From PALSA-607 sp963737705 (GTDB lineage Bacteria; Actinomycetota; Actinomycetes; Acidothermales; Acidothermaceae), in NCBI GenBank assembly GCA_963737705.1, contig CAVTTP010000006.1, forward strand, positions 744,001 to 808,000: a stretch of 64,000 bases of DNA, given 5' to 3'. The notes under the pieces are model-generated. The model saw only the letters and a program-made list of their open reading frames with translations, did no database searches and was not told the origin of the DNA. Both the position numbers and the translations under genes were made by a program. The stretch's first letter is position 1. Every line of letters begins with the position of its first letter. Below, piece after piece: positions 1 to 8,340 of this stretch.

Positions 1-1
1 C

Positions 2-1102
2 GAAGAAGGCTTCAGCTCCGACTCGTCGCTGCTGTACCACCGTGGTATTCCGTCGGCGATCGCCGACGCGCGCGAGTGGGACGTGCCTGACCTCTCGACG
101 GTGCCGAACAGTCCGCTGCTTCCACGGCATCTGCTCCTGCACAGCCTGTTCGTCGGTGACGACCATCTCACGACAGATGCAGTGACCGGACGTCGATTGG
201 TACTGGGCAATGCTGACGTGCGCATCTCGTACGCGGTCTCGTCAAAGCCCTCGCCGTTGTATCGCAACGCTGTCGGCGACGAATGCATCTATGTGGAGGA
301 CGGCGCGGCGACGGTCGAGACGGTGTTCGGCGCGCTCACGGTCGGCCGTGGCGACTACGTCATCATGCCGCGGGCGACCACGCACCGCTGGTTGCCAAGT
401 GGCGACCAACCGCTGCGCACGTACGTGATCGAGGCGAACTCGCACATCACGCCGCCGCTTCGGTATCTCTCGAAGTTTGGCCAGTTGCTCGAGCACGCGC
501 CGTACTGCGAGCGAGACTTGCGAGCGCCCTCGGAGCCGCTGCTCGCCGAGGGTGGCGCCGAGATCTACATCAAGCATCGAGGCTCAGGCCCCGGCGGTTT
601 GAGCGGCACGATCTACGTGACCGACGACCATCCGTTCGACGTCGTGGGTTGGGATGGCTGCCTGTATCCGTACGTGTTCAACGTCGCGGATTTCGAACCG
701 ATTACCGGGCGCGTGCACCAACCACCGCCGGTGCATCAGGTGTTCCAGGGCAACAACTTTGTGATCTGTAACTTCGTGCCACGTAAGGCTGACTACCACC
801 CGCTCGCGGTTCCGATCCCGTACTACCACGACAACGTCGACTCCGATGAAGTCATGTTCTACGTCGACGGCGACTATTCGGCGCGCAAGGGATCGGGTAT
901 CGGTCGCGGCTCGATCTCGTTGCATCCTGGCGGCCACTCGCATGGCCCACAGCCAGGTGCGGTCGAGGGATCACTTGGCACGGAGTTCCTTGACGAGTTG
1001 GCCGTGATGGTCGACACGTTCCGGCCACTCGAGCTGGGTGAAGCCGGGCGGGCCTCCGATGACGGCAAGTACGCGTGGAGCTGGGCTAGACCGTCGACGT
1101 AA
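2..1102 (+). CDS. hmgA: Homogentisate 1,2-dioxygenase, 5' end cut by window
   Basis: Opens the aromatic ring of homogentisate to maleylacetoacetate in cytosolic tyrosine/phenylalanine degradation, using Fe(II) and O2. The reading frame is open from base 2 (EEGFSSDSSLLYHRGIPSAI), a stretch typical of the family N-terminal part, so the GTG at 83 is internal and the true start lies left of the window. The visible 366 residues include the iron-site region: a YYHDN motif followed a few residues later by a Glu (SDEV), and the distal HPGGHSHGP motif that supplies the last His ligand. Usual family length is about 380-440 residues, so little is missing. Fumarylacetoacetase, a later enzyme of the same pathway, is 3 kb away on the other strand. 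Identity is secure; only the extreme N-terminus is unseen. Confidence 0.95.
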   Translation, partial: EEGFSSDSSLLYHRGIPSAIADAREWDVPDLSTVPNSPLLPRHLLLHSLFVGDDHLTTDAVTGRRLVLGNADVRISYAVSSKPSPLYRNAVGDECIYVEDGAATVETVFGALTVGRGDYVIMPRATTHRWLPSGDQPLRTYVIEANSHITPPLRYLSKFGQLLEHAPYCERDLRAPSEPLLAEGGAEIYIKHRGSGPGGLSGTIYVTDDHPFDVVGWDGCLYPYVFNVADFEPITGRVHQPPPVHQVFQGNNFVICNFVPRKADYHPLAVPIPYYHDNVDSDEVMFYVDGDYSARKGSGIGRGSISLHPGGHSHGPQPGAVEGSLGTEFLDELAVMVDTFRPLELGEAGRASDDGKYAWSWARPST

Positions 1103-1143
1103 CGGATACCGCCAGGCACGACTCGGCTGTAAAGTCGCCGGGC

Positions 1144-1953
1144 ATGGGGGAGTCGTTGAGCACCTTCCTTCCGGCCCAAGCGGCTCGAGCCGAGGGTCAG
1201 GACTGTCTGGACGTCATTCACGGTAGCCCGGCGGTGCTCGCCAGGATCAGGCGTGTTGCTGCCGCCACCCGTTCGGAGTACCTCTCCCTGGAGCCGCCCA
1301 AAAAGGGGCCGCCGACTGAACAGGAACATCTTGAGGGTGAATTCGTCGACCGCGGGCTGGCGCGGCGCGGCGTTCGCCACCTGTGCGTGATATCCGAACA
1401 ACTCGAGTCGCGCCCCGACGTTCCGCTCATTCATGACCTGGCCGCCGCCGGCTCGCCCACCAGGTACTCGGCGTCCGTTCCGCTGCGGGTGCTGGTCTAC
1501 GACCGCCGTGTCGCGTTCTTCCCTCTCGTCGCGCACGACCCTCGCCGCGGCGCCTACATGACCACCGCCCAGACGCTGGTTCAACTCGCCTGCCGACTAT
1601 TCGACGACGTGTGGCAACGCGCGCTCGCCATACCCGGCCTTACCAACGCTAGCTCGGATGTCACGGCCGATGGGCAACGGCAACGTGTCCTAGACCTGCT
1701 CGCGCAGGGATACCCCGACGAGCGGATAGCCCGTGAGATGGCTGTATCGGTGCGGACTGTCGGACGGGTAGTCGCCCAACTGCAGACGGACTTGGGTGCC
1801 CGCAGTCGCTTCCAACTCGCGCTGTTCGCCGAGCAAGCGGGACTCATCGCGTGCCGACCGACGCACGGCCTTCTTGGCGACGGTCCAACGGGTGGCAAGC
1901 CGACGCAGCAACAGCGCCACGCCACTGAACCGAGGAAGCCAGCGGCGCGCTAG
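1144..1953 (+). CDS. LuxR-type HTH transcriptional regulator
   Basis: Predicted cytosolic DNA-binding regulator of 269 residues. Residues about 95-165 (VPLRVLVYDRRVAFFPL...) resemble the TrmB-like ligand segment found in a class of actinobacterial LuxR-type regulators. Residues about 178-235 form a LuxR-type helix-turn-helix: QRVLDLLAQGYPDERIAREM, then SVRTVGRVVAQL and LGARSRFQ. The last 30 residues are basic and look disordered. The ATG at 1144 follows the hmgA stop by 41 bases, so co-transcription with hmgA is possible. The next gene downstream encodes a secreted protein; regulators of this class often sit beside secreted products, but a link here is inference. The ligand is unknown. Confidence 0.8.
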   Translation: MGESLSTFLPAQAARAEGQDCLDVIHGSPAVLARIRRVAAATRSEYLSLEPPKKGPPTEQEHLEGEFVDRGLARRGVRHLCVISEQLESRPDVPLIHDLAAAGSPTRYSASVPLRVLVYDRRVAFFPLVAHDPRRGAYMTTAQTLVQLACRLFDDVWQRALAIPGLTNASSDVTADGQRQRVLDLLAQGYPDERIAREMAVSVRTVGRVVAQLQTDLGARSRFQLALFAEQAGLIACRPTHGLLGDGPTGGKPTQQQRHATEPRKPAAR

Positions 1954-2286
1954 TCGATCGGCTCCATGCTCACCGGTACGGCGAGCGCGACCGGCGAACG
2001 AGTGTCCGATACAAGACATCTCGTTGTCGCCGACCTCAACGCTTGACAGTCTGCTCTTGCCCTGTCGGCCCGGCGCCGACTTGCTGAATCGATCGGAGGG
2101 GCCGAGATAACGATCAAGGCATAACGGGGACCACATCGCCGCTTTCGAGCTGGCTGATGTGCATCGTTCACGGAGCCGTTAGGAACCTTCCGTACAGGCA
2201 CGAAGAAGTGTTCGTACAGGACGACACACGTACCCGCGGTACGTGCAGCTCACCTCGCCTATCTGATGAATAGAGAGGAAATCCTT
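1954..2286. other. Intergenic region, no gene seen
   Basis: 333 bases between the LuxR-type regulator and the secreted protein gene. I see no convincing reading frame or RNA. The only notable site is AGAGAGGA at about 2270-2277, a good ribosome binding site for the ATG at 2287. A lone TTGACA at about 2043 has no matching -10 box at the right distance. Confidence 0.5.
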
Positions 2287-3123
2287 ATGGGACATCCATA
2301 CCTTCGGCGGCTTGGTATTACCGGCGTCATACTCGCAGTGGTCATACCGACGACGGGAGTGTCGGCGAGTGCAGCCACTCCCGCGAACTCCCTAGGGTCA
2401 CCGCAAGTGGCGAACAGCGCCGCCCTGAATGCACAAATCGAAGCATTCCAGGAATCACATTCCAACGATGTTGGCGCCATCGACAAATACGTGTACAAAC
2501 TGACTGGCCAGCATGTCGAGGTAAGTAGTAATCGGTTCTCCGGCACGCGCACGGGGACCGAAGCGCAGAAGTACAACGACGCCGCCAAAACGGCCCAAGC
2601 GCGACGCCCGATGGGCGGCATACCTTCCTACACGGTTCAGGTGTATACCGTCCCGCTGCTCGGACCACCGCATCAGGTACGTGTAGTTGGTAACTGGGAT
2701 TTTCCAGACGCCTGGATCGGTGTCGGCGCGCCGGTTGACCTCGCCTCGCTGAGCTGGACCAATGTGCCGAGCTGCATGGAGTACTTCAACTACAACTCGA
2801 GCACGTACAAATATGACAACTCAAGCACCAACCGTGGTTACTTGCAGACCGCGAACACTGCTGCACACGCTCCGATCTGGGCCATTCAAGACGCCGTTAG
2901 TGGTTTCGTCAATTACACCGACCATGGCTACGTGAGCGTCGACTTCTGGGACAATTGCGCGCACCAGCCCAATAGCAACATGGAAGCCGAGTTCAACTAC
3001 GACGCCAACCAGGGCCAGAACAATGTTTCGGCGTCGGCAGGTTGGGGATTTCTCACTGTCAACTTTGGTGGCAGCGGCCAGAACAGGAAAGAAGGCACGG
3101 CTCCAATATATTTCCACGACTAA
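2287..3123 (+). CDS. Secreted protein of unknown function
   Basis: About 278 residues with an N-terminal Sec-type signal: basic HPYLRRLG, then a hydrophobic stretch (ITGVILAVVIPTTGVS) and an Ala-rich cleavage region (SASAAT). I chose the ATG at 2287 over 2266 because AGAGAGGA lies about 9 bases before it. The mature protein has a charged helical segment (residues about 35-110) followed by a Tyr/Asn/Trp-rich, probably beta-sandwich part (NWDFPDAWIGVGAPVDLASL, YFNYNSSTYKYDNSS, YVSVDFWDNC) with two Cys. I do not recognise the family. Its codon use is less GC-extreme than its neighbours'. The preceding LuxR-type regulator is a plausible regulator. A hairpin follows the stop. Confidence 0.75.
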   Translation: MGHPYLRRLGITGVILAVVIPTTGVSASAATPANSLGSPQVANSAALNAQIEAFQESHSNDVGAIDKYVYKLTGQHVEVSSNRFSGTRTGTEAQKYNDAAKTAQARRPMGGIPSYTVQVYTVPLLGPPHQVRVVGNWDFPDAWIGVGAPVDLASLSWTNVPSCMEYFNYNSSTYKYDNSSTNRGYLQTANTAAHAPIWAIQDAVSGFVNYTDHGYVSVDFWDNCAHQPNSNMEAEFNYDANQGQNNVSASAGWGFLTVNFGGSGQNRKEGTAPIYFHD

Positions 3124-3137
3124 GCCTCGCATCTCGA

Positions 3138-3172
3138 GCCGGTGGTCTGTCAGCGGACGGCAGGCCACCGGC
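3138..3172 (+). terminator. Putative terminator hairpin
   Basis: GCCGGTGG at 3138-3145 pairs with CCACCGGC at 3165-3172; the loop holds a second short stem (CTGTC/GACGGCAG with mismatch). It begins 15 bases after the secreted-protein stop. There is no T-run, as is common in high-GC actinobacteria. Confidence 0.5.
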
Positions 3173-3850
3173 CCTTGGTCGAGCGCCCTTAACCCTCGGG
3201 CAACACCGGCGCGTGCGGTTGGATGCAACGTTGCCGGCTCGGCGAGGACAGTAGATCGGCACACGACGGTGAGCCGCAGTCTGCGGACTCGGCGCTCAGT
3301 GCATACGACCTCGCGCACTGCAACGACAGGGGCGGCCGATGACAGCGTCGTACGACGGTTCCTGAAAGTCAGCGGATGGACAAGAACCCAGTGCGAGATG
3401 CGCACCTAGAGTCCTCTGTCACCCCCAGCGACGACGCTGCCCACCGTGACGCTGCCCACGATGACGGGCAGAGGCGTACCCCATCGTTATCGTCTGCGCC
3501 GTTCCCTCAATCAGCCCGCTCATCGGCAGACGATCGGCGTTCACGTGAACGTGGTCGGCGACAGAATCGTGCGTTCGGGGCTGCGTGTAAAACGGGGGTC
3601 GGCTTGACTCTCGGCGTGCTTCGCTCGCGCTGACCCGGCTGGTCTCGTCGCGCTCGCGGTTGTCACATATGCGCAGCGCCGACAACGACCATTCGCGTAC
3701 ACGAGATGGCTGCCAGAACCGGCCGTCGCTATGGCCGGCGATGGACCTCGGTCGCCGGACGCTTATCGCGCGTTGCCGCTTGCAGACTGCATCAATTTGC
3801 GCGGGCGCAAGAGCGGACATCGGTCGATGACCAGATCAACTGGTCGGCCC
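3173..3850. other. Long intergenic stretch, no supportable gene
   Basis: About 680 bases with several open frames on both strands. Their translations are Arg/Ser/Thr-rich, lack hydrophobic cores and resemble no family, so I treat them as chance frames. There is a short imperfect repeat (CGACGCTGCCCACCGTGACG and a similar copy) near 3430. Nothing else is recognised; it may be the remains of a lost gene. Confidence 0.45.
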
Positions 3851-4045
3851 CTAGGGGTGCCGCCGTCCGATCGAGAGGAGGAACGCAAGGACACCCGCGA
3901 GCAACAGGCATGCGCCGATGGTCGCAAACGTGGGCGATTTCGGTATGGCGATTGCGTTGAGCGCCAATGTCAGGAGGCCGACACACGCGACGAATACCGC
4001 GCCCGCGGTTGCCCGATCACTCGACATGTGCACATGGTAGGTCAC
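3851..4045 (-). CDS. Small two-helix membrane protein
   Basis: A 58-64-residue protein that looks genuinely coding: two hydrophobic segments (GAVFVACVGLLTLALNAIAI and FATIGACLLLAGVLAFLLSI) joined by a short polar turn, ending in a basic GRRHP. The start may be the GTG at 4045 or the ATG at 4027 (MSSDRAT); no clear ribosome binding site separates them. The gene ends shortly before the intergenic stretch and lies upstream of fumarylacetoacetase in its own orientation, 62 bases away. Function unknown. Confidence 0.55.
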   Translation of the reverse strand: MTYHVHMSSDRATAGAVFVACVGLLTLALNAIAIPKSPTFATIGACLLLAGVLAFLLSIGRRHP

Positions 4046-4107
4046 ACCGGCCGCGACCCCGCAAGTCCCACCTCGGTTCTAAGCCAAACCAGCGCTCACT
4101 GCGGAAG

Positions 4108-5289
4108 TTAGCTATGGCCGACGATCTGGCCCCTCACCTCGCCAAGATTGACCCTTCCTGTCGCTGACGGAGCGGTCGCGCGCAGCACGACGGTGTCGCC
4201 GTCTTCGAGGAAGCCTCGCGGCCCCTTGCTGGTCACGACCGGCTGTTGCCCGTTCGAGCTGAGCTCCATCAAGCTGCCGCACTGATCCGGTCGTCCACCG
4301 CTGACCGTGCCGGATCCGTACAAGTCGCCGGTACGCAGACTCGCGCCGTTGACGGTCATGTGCGCGAGCATCTGCGCCGGCGTCCAGTACATCGACGCGA
4401 ACGGCGGCGACGACACGACCGTTCCGTTGATCTCTACCGTGAGTTGGATATCAAGCGCATCGGTGCGGCCTTCGTCGTCGAGGTACGGCTGCAGCGGTTG
4501 GTTACGTGCTGCCGGGCGCATCCACGCAGCGTCGAGTGCATCGAGCGGCGTGACCCACGCGGCGAGGCTTGTCGCAAACGACTTGCCGAGAAACGGCCCG
4601 AGCGGCACGTACTCCCAGGCTTGAATATCTCGTGCAGACCAATCATTGAGCAGGCAGGCACCAAAGACGTGTGCGCGGAAGTCTTCGAGCGGCACGCCGG
4701 TGCCCAACGGTGATCCGACGCCGACGACGAATCCCACCTCTGCCTCGAAATCCAGTCGCTTCGAAGGGCCGAAAGCGACCGATCCGTCGGCGTTCTTCGT
4801 CTGTCCGCTCGGTCGCGCGATCGGCGTCCCGCTGACCACCACAGTGCCTGCGCGACCGTGGTAGCCGATGGGCATGTGCTCCCAGTTCGCACTCAGGGGA
4901 GCGCCGTCCGGTCGCAGCATTCGGCCGATATTCGAGGCGTGATCGCGAGAGGCATAGAAGTCGACGTAGTCGGCGACCTCGAAAGGCAGCATTTCGGTCG
5001 CGCTGGCGAGCGGAAGTAGCGAGCCCTCAAGCCGCTCGTCTGCACCGCTGCTCACGGCATCGAGCAGCGCACCGCGCACGTCCGCCCAGATTTGCGCCCC
5101 GGCTTCGAAGAATGGCTCGAGCCGACCTGCAGTGAACAACTCGGCGAGCACCCCGCCGTCCAGGAAGGTAGCTAGATCAACGACGTCGGCGCCGAGCCGA
5201 GCACCGGCGACATCGCGGCCGTGCTCGTCGCGCACGCGACCGTACGGCAGGTGGACAGCATCGCCCGGCGTCCAGTCGCGCGCGCTCAT
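4108..5289 (-). CDS. fahA: Fumarylacetoacetase
   Basis: Hydrolyses fumarylacetoacetate to fumarate and acetoacetate, the last step of homogentisate catabolism. The 393-residue protein has the full family architecture: an N-terminal beta-barrel-like domain (residues about 1-105) and the FAH catalytic domain. Recognisable stretches are DYVDFYASRDHASNIGRM, NWEHMPIGYHGRAGTVV, LDFEAEVGFVVG and DWSARDIQAWEYVPLGPFLG, which carry the metal-binding acidic residues and active-site His. The stop of the upstream aldo/keto reductase lies 10 bases before its start, so the two form an operon on the minus strand. Together with the left-edge homogentisate dioxygenase it places tyrosine degradation here; maleylacetoacetate isomerase is not in the window. 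Confidence 0.95.
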   Translation of the reverse strand: MSARDWTPGDAVHLPYGRVRDEHGRDVAGARLGADVVDLATFLDGGVLAELFTAGRLEPFFEAGAQIWADVRGALLDAVSSGADERLEGSLLPLASATEMLPFEVADYVDFYASRDHASNIGRMLRPDGAPLSANWEHMPIGYHGRAGTVVVSGTPIARPSGQTKNADGSVAFGPSKRLDFEAEVGFVVGVGSPLGTGVPLEDFRAHVFGACLLNDWSARDIQAWEYVPLGPFLGKSFATSLAAWVTPLDALDAAWMRPAARNQPLQPYLDDEGRTDALDIQLTVEINGTVVSSPPFASMYWTPAQMLAHMTVNGASLRTGDLYGSGTVSGGRPDQCGSLMELSSNGQQPVVTSKGPRGFLEDGDTVVLRATAPSATGRVNLGEVRGQIVGHS

Positions 5290-5298
5290 GGGTACTGC

Positions 5299-6267
5299 TT
5301 ACCAGGAGTAGGCCTCCGGTGCCTCGCCGCCTGGGCCGGGCCAGATCTCGTCGAGGCGGGCAAGTGCCTTGTCGTCGAGCTTGATCTCAATCGCCCGCAC
5401 CACGCCGTCGAGTTGGGCCAACGTTCGCGGACCGATGATCGGAGCGGTCACCGCTGGCTGATGCAGCAGCCATGCAAGCGCCACGTTTGCCGGGTCTTCG
5501 CCGAGCTCGTCACAGAACGCTTCGTAGGCCTCAACGGCCGGACGGTTTGCCTCGAGCGTGTCGTTTGCGCGACCACTCTTGCTGCGGTTGTTGTCTTGCT
5601 TGCGCAGGATGCCACCAAGCAGACCACCCTGCAGCGGGCTCCAGGGAATGACGCCGAGACCGTAGTCGAGCGCCGCGGGGAGCACCTCGAGTTCGACCGT
5701 GCGTGCGGCGAGGTTGTAGAGCGATTGCTCGGCAACCAGGCCGAGATAGTTGCGCCGACGCGCCGCTTCTTGCGCCTTCGCGATGTGCCAGCCGGCGAAG
5801 TTCGACGAGCCGGCGTAGATGATTTTCCCTTGTGCACGAAGGGTTTCGTAGGCTTCCCAGATCTCGTCCCACGGCGCATCGCGATCGATGTGGTGCATCT
5901 GGTAGAGATCGATGTAGTCGGTCTGCAGGCGCTTCAGCGACGCGTCGCATGCGCGACGGATGTTGAGCGCCGACAGCTTGCCGTCGTTCGGCCACTCACC
6001 CATGTCGCCGTAGAGCTTGGTGGCGAGAACCGTTCGTTCACGACGACCATCGCCACGCGAGAACCAGTTACCAACGATGTTTTCGGTCAGGCCCTTCTTG
6101 TCCCAGCCATACACATTCGCGGTGTCGAAGAAGTTGATGCCGAGTTCGTGGGCGCGGTCCATGATGTCGTGGCTGTCGGTGACATCGGTCACCGGACCGA
6201 AGTTCATGGTGCCCAAGCAGAGGCGGCTGACGCTGAGGCCGGTGCGGCCAAGATGTGTGTAATCCAT
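5299..6267 (-). CDS. Aldo/keto reductase
   Basis: NAD(P)H-dependent oxidoreductase of the AKR superfamily, 322 residues, a (beta/alpha)8 barrel. The catalytic tetrad is visible: Asp in FFDTANVYG (with the Tyr), Lys in VLATKLYGD, and His in DLYQMHHIDRD. The start region MDYTHLGRTGLSVSRLCLGT is classic for the YajO/Tas-like branch. It is the first gene of a two-gene minus-strand operon with fahA. The physiological substrate cannot be read from sequence; a role linked to aromatic catabolism is only suggested by position. Confidence 0.88.
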   Translation of the reverse strand: MDYTHLGRTGLSVSRLCLGTMNFGPVTDVTDSHDIMDRAHELGINFFDTANVYGWDKKGLTENIVGNWFSRGDGRRERTVLATKLYGDMGEWPNDGKLSALNIRRACDASLKRLQTDYIDLYQMHHIDRDAPWDEIWEAYETLRAQGKIIYAGSSNFAGWHIAKAQEAARRRNYLGLVAEQSLYNLAARTVELEVLPAALDYGLGVIPWSPLQGGLLGGILRKQDNNRSKSGRANDTLEANRPAVEAYEAFCDELGEDPANVALAWLLHQPAVTAPIIGPRTLAQLDGVVRAIEIKLDDKALARLDEIWPGPGGEAPEAYSW

Positions 6268-6322
6268 CTCTCAATCATTTCACGCCCGCCAACGGAGTGG
6301 GTTGGCGGTGTCGGGCGGCCCT

Positions 6323-7660
6323 TTAGGGAGCTGGTCGAGTGGGCGTCGACGTCTGGTCGTTCCAGACGGCCGGGTAGAGCGACTTTCCGTCGGTGCCGAC
6401 CATGACGTACGCCCGTGTTGCCACAAAGCCCGGCGCGTCGAAGGTGCCATCGAAAACGCACAGCGAAACTGGGGCCGTACTGGTGTGGTCGGCGTCCTTC
6501 TCGACCGTGGGTGGCTGACTCGGAACGCCTGACACAGCATCCAGGTAGTGGTTGCCGGCTCCCACGGTTGTGTCAAAGCCTGCGACTAACACGTGAGCCG
6601 CGTTCTGGCTCGAGTAGTAGCGCCAGCACTGCTGGATCGCGTCTTTGTCGCCAATAGGGTCGACCCACGGTCGGAACCCGTCGATGATCGTTTGGCACAA
6701 ACTCACATCGGACGCCGGCAACGTGCAGGTGATCTCCGCGGCGTCATCACCCATCGACGGTATCGGCGGTGGCGAATACCGGATCTGACTCAGTGCCGTG
6801 TAGGGGCCGCCCGACGGCTCCCCGATACCGGCGACGCCTGGTGGGTCGGTGAAGTTGGCGGTCGTGTGGTTGATCCGCGTGAACCGCTCGCCAGCTGGAA
6901 TCTTCGGGCACGGGAGGTCGCCGATTACGCCCAGGTCGGGCATGGCTGCGCACGTAAGAAAGTAGGGCATCTGCGCACCTCCGCCGCTGCTCGCAGCGAT
7001 GCCTTCACGGAGATCCTTCGTGTAAGCGCCGGGTTCATCAGCTACTGACGTTCCGAGTGGTGCAATAAAGAGGCCCTGAGTGCCATCCGCGGCGTCGAGG
7101 GCACTGCAATGCCAGCCACGAGGGCCAACCACCGACATGTAGTGCGACTTGTCGGTGTAGTTGGCCAGACTTGACGCGACGTCGCTTGGCACGGTGATCG
7201 ACTTCACTGCGTCGGACGGCGGGTTCGCGATCCCGTACATCGTCGGACACTCGACGACCGGCAATGCTACGAGCGTCGGTGTCGTGGGCGTTGCGGAAAC
7301 AGTTGCGGAAACAATGGCCGACGGTAACGCGGAGGCGGGCTGCACAGATGACGATGCCGACGGTGCGACCGGCAACGACGACGACGGTGCTGCCGAGGAC
7401 GGTGCCGGCGATGAGGGCGCCGGTGAACTGGGAATCGTGACCACTTGCGAGAAGCCGTCGCGATCGGCGTGCGTCCTGATGGCCCAGCCGCCCGCACCGA
7501 TGCCACCGACGACCAGTGCCGCGGCTGCGACTGCCGTGAGGGCTCTCCGTCGCCGCAATGCGCCTGATGTGCGCAGTGACCGGTCGAGCAGGTCCGCGAC
7601 CTGAGCGCGATCGCCGACGGACTGGATCGCCGTCCGCAGTTGATCGTCGAAGTCGCTCAT
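6323..7660 (-). CDS. Single-pass membrane partner of the adjacent sigma factor (anti-sigma-like)
   Basis: 445 residues. A short cytoplasmic N-terminus (about 35 residues, MSDFDDQLRTAIQSVGDRAQ) precedes one membrane helix (RRRALTAVAAAALVVGGIGA). A Ser/Ala/Pro-rich linker (residues about 75-130) leads to a large extracytoplasmic domain with several Cys (VVECPTMYG, GWHCSALDA, FLTCAAMP, ITCTLPASDVSLCQTI), probably disulphide-bonded. There is no ZAS zinc motif, so anti-sigma activity is inferred from topology and context. Its ATG overlaps the stop of the sigma gene (7657-7660), implying translational coupling. The same gene pair recurs at 50.4-51.9 kb. Confidence 0.7.
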   Translation of the reverse strand: MSDFDDQLRTAIQSVGDRAQVADLLDRSLRTSGALRRRRALTAVAAAALVVGGIGAGGWAIRTHADRDGFSQVVTIPSSPAPSSPAPSSAAPSSSLPVAPSASSSVQPASALPSAIVSATVSATPTTPTLVALPVVECPTMYGIANPPSDAVKSITVPSDVASSLANYTDKSHYMSVVGPRGWHCSALDAADGTQGLFIAPLGTSVADEPGAYTKDLREGIAASSGGGAQMPYFLTCAAMPDLGVIGDLPCPKIPAGERFTRINHTTANFTDPPGVAGIGEPSGGPYTALSQIRYSPPPIPSMGDDAAEITCTLPASDVSLCQTIIDGFRPWVDPIGDKDAIQQCWRYYSSQNAAHVLVAGFDTTVGAGNHYLDAVSGVPSQPPTVEKDADHTSTAPVSLCVFDGTFDAPGFVATRAYVMVGTDGKSLYPAVWNDQTSTPTRPAP

Positions 7661-8218
7661 GGCGTCCCTCCGTCGTCGGCGGCATTGGCGCGCTCGGGGG
7701 CTAGCTCAGGGCACAGCCGCTTGAGCTTCGCCAGCGCCTTCACGGTCTGGCTCTTGACCGTGCCCACGGAGCAACCGAGAACGGTCGCTGCTTCGGATTC
7801 GGTCTGGTCTTCGAAGAACCGCAGCGTGATCACCGCTCGCTGTCGCGGCGTGAGCTGGTCGAGTGCGCGTGCGACCGAAACCCGAAGCACGACCGCGTCG
7901 GTGCCGTCGCCGGCAGGTCCGTTCCGGTATGACGCCAGGCAGTGTTTCTGCAACACGTTTGCGCCGCCACCAGTCGACCTGCAGGTGGTACATCACCTTG
8001 CGCGTGTAAGCCTCGGCATTCCCTTGCTCGCTCAGTCGGCCCCAAGCCAGATGCGTGCGTGCGAGCGCCGACTGAACGAGGTCTTCGGCGAGGCCCTGAT
8101 CGCCGGTCAGGACGAATGCGGCGCGTAGGAGGGCAGGCGTGCGGCCCCGCACAAAGTCGGCGTAGCTGGCCTCGGCGGGCACAGTCGAAGCGCCGCTGCC
8201 TACCATCCGCACATCCAC
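7657..8218 (-). pseudogene. SigE-family sigma factor, disrupted by a single-base frameshift
   Basis: Two reading frames together make one ECF/SigE-family sigma factor of about 185 residues. The first (from 8218) has region 2: YADFVRGRTPALLRAAFVLT, QGLAEDLVQSALARTHLAW and YHLQVDWWRRKRVAETLPG. The second has region 4: ARALDQLTPRQRAVITLRFF, TESEAATVLGCSVGTVKSQ and ALAKLKRL. The change of frame is near 7921 (minus-strand text CCGGAACGGACC), where one extra base would explain it. Both halves are well conserved, so this is either a recent mutation or a sequence error. If real, the protein stops making sense between regions 2 and 4. Start could also be the ATG a few codons inside (MVGSGAST). Confidence 0.8.
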
Positions 8219-8340
8219 GGTGCTCCTTGCGGCGCAGACTCGTCTTGTGCGCCCGCCACTCTAGACGTGTACCGCGTACAGAATGGTTGCCGTCGATGCG
8301 ACAGGGTTTGGCGGCGTCCGGGATGGTCTGACAGCCTGCG

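Noticed and set aside
83..85. GTG at 83 as start of homogentisate dioxygenase
   Set aside because: The frame is open and clearly family-like from base 2, so this GTG is internal.
2043..2048. TTGACA as a -35 box
   Set aside because: No acceptable -10 sequence 16-18 bases downstream.
3419..3820. 133-codon minus-strand frame in a gene-free stretch
   Set aside because: Arg/Ser-rich, no hydrophobic core, no ribosome binding site.
5221..6405. 394-codon plus-strand open frame
   Set aside because: Antisense shadow of the aldo/keto reductase gene; composition not protein-like.
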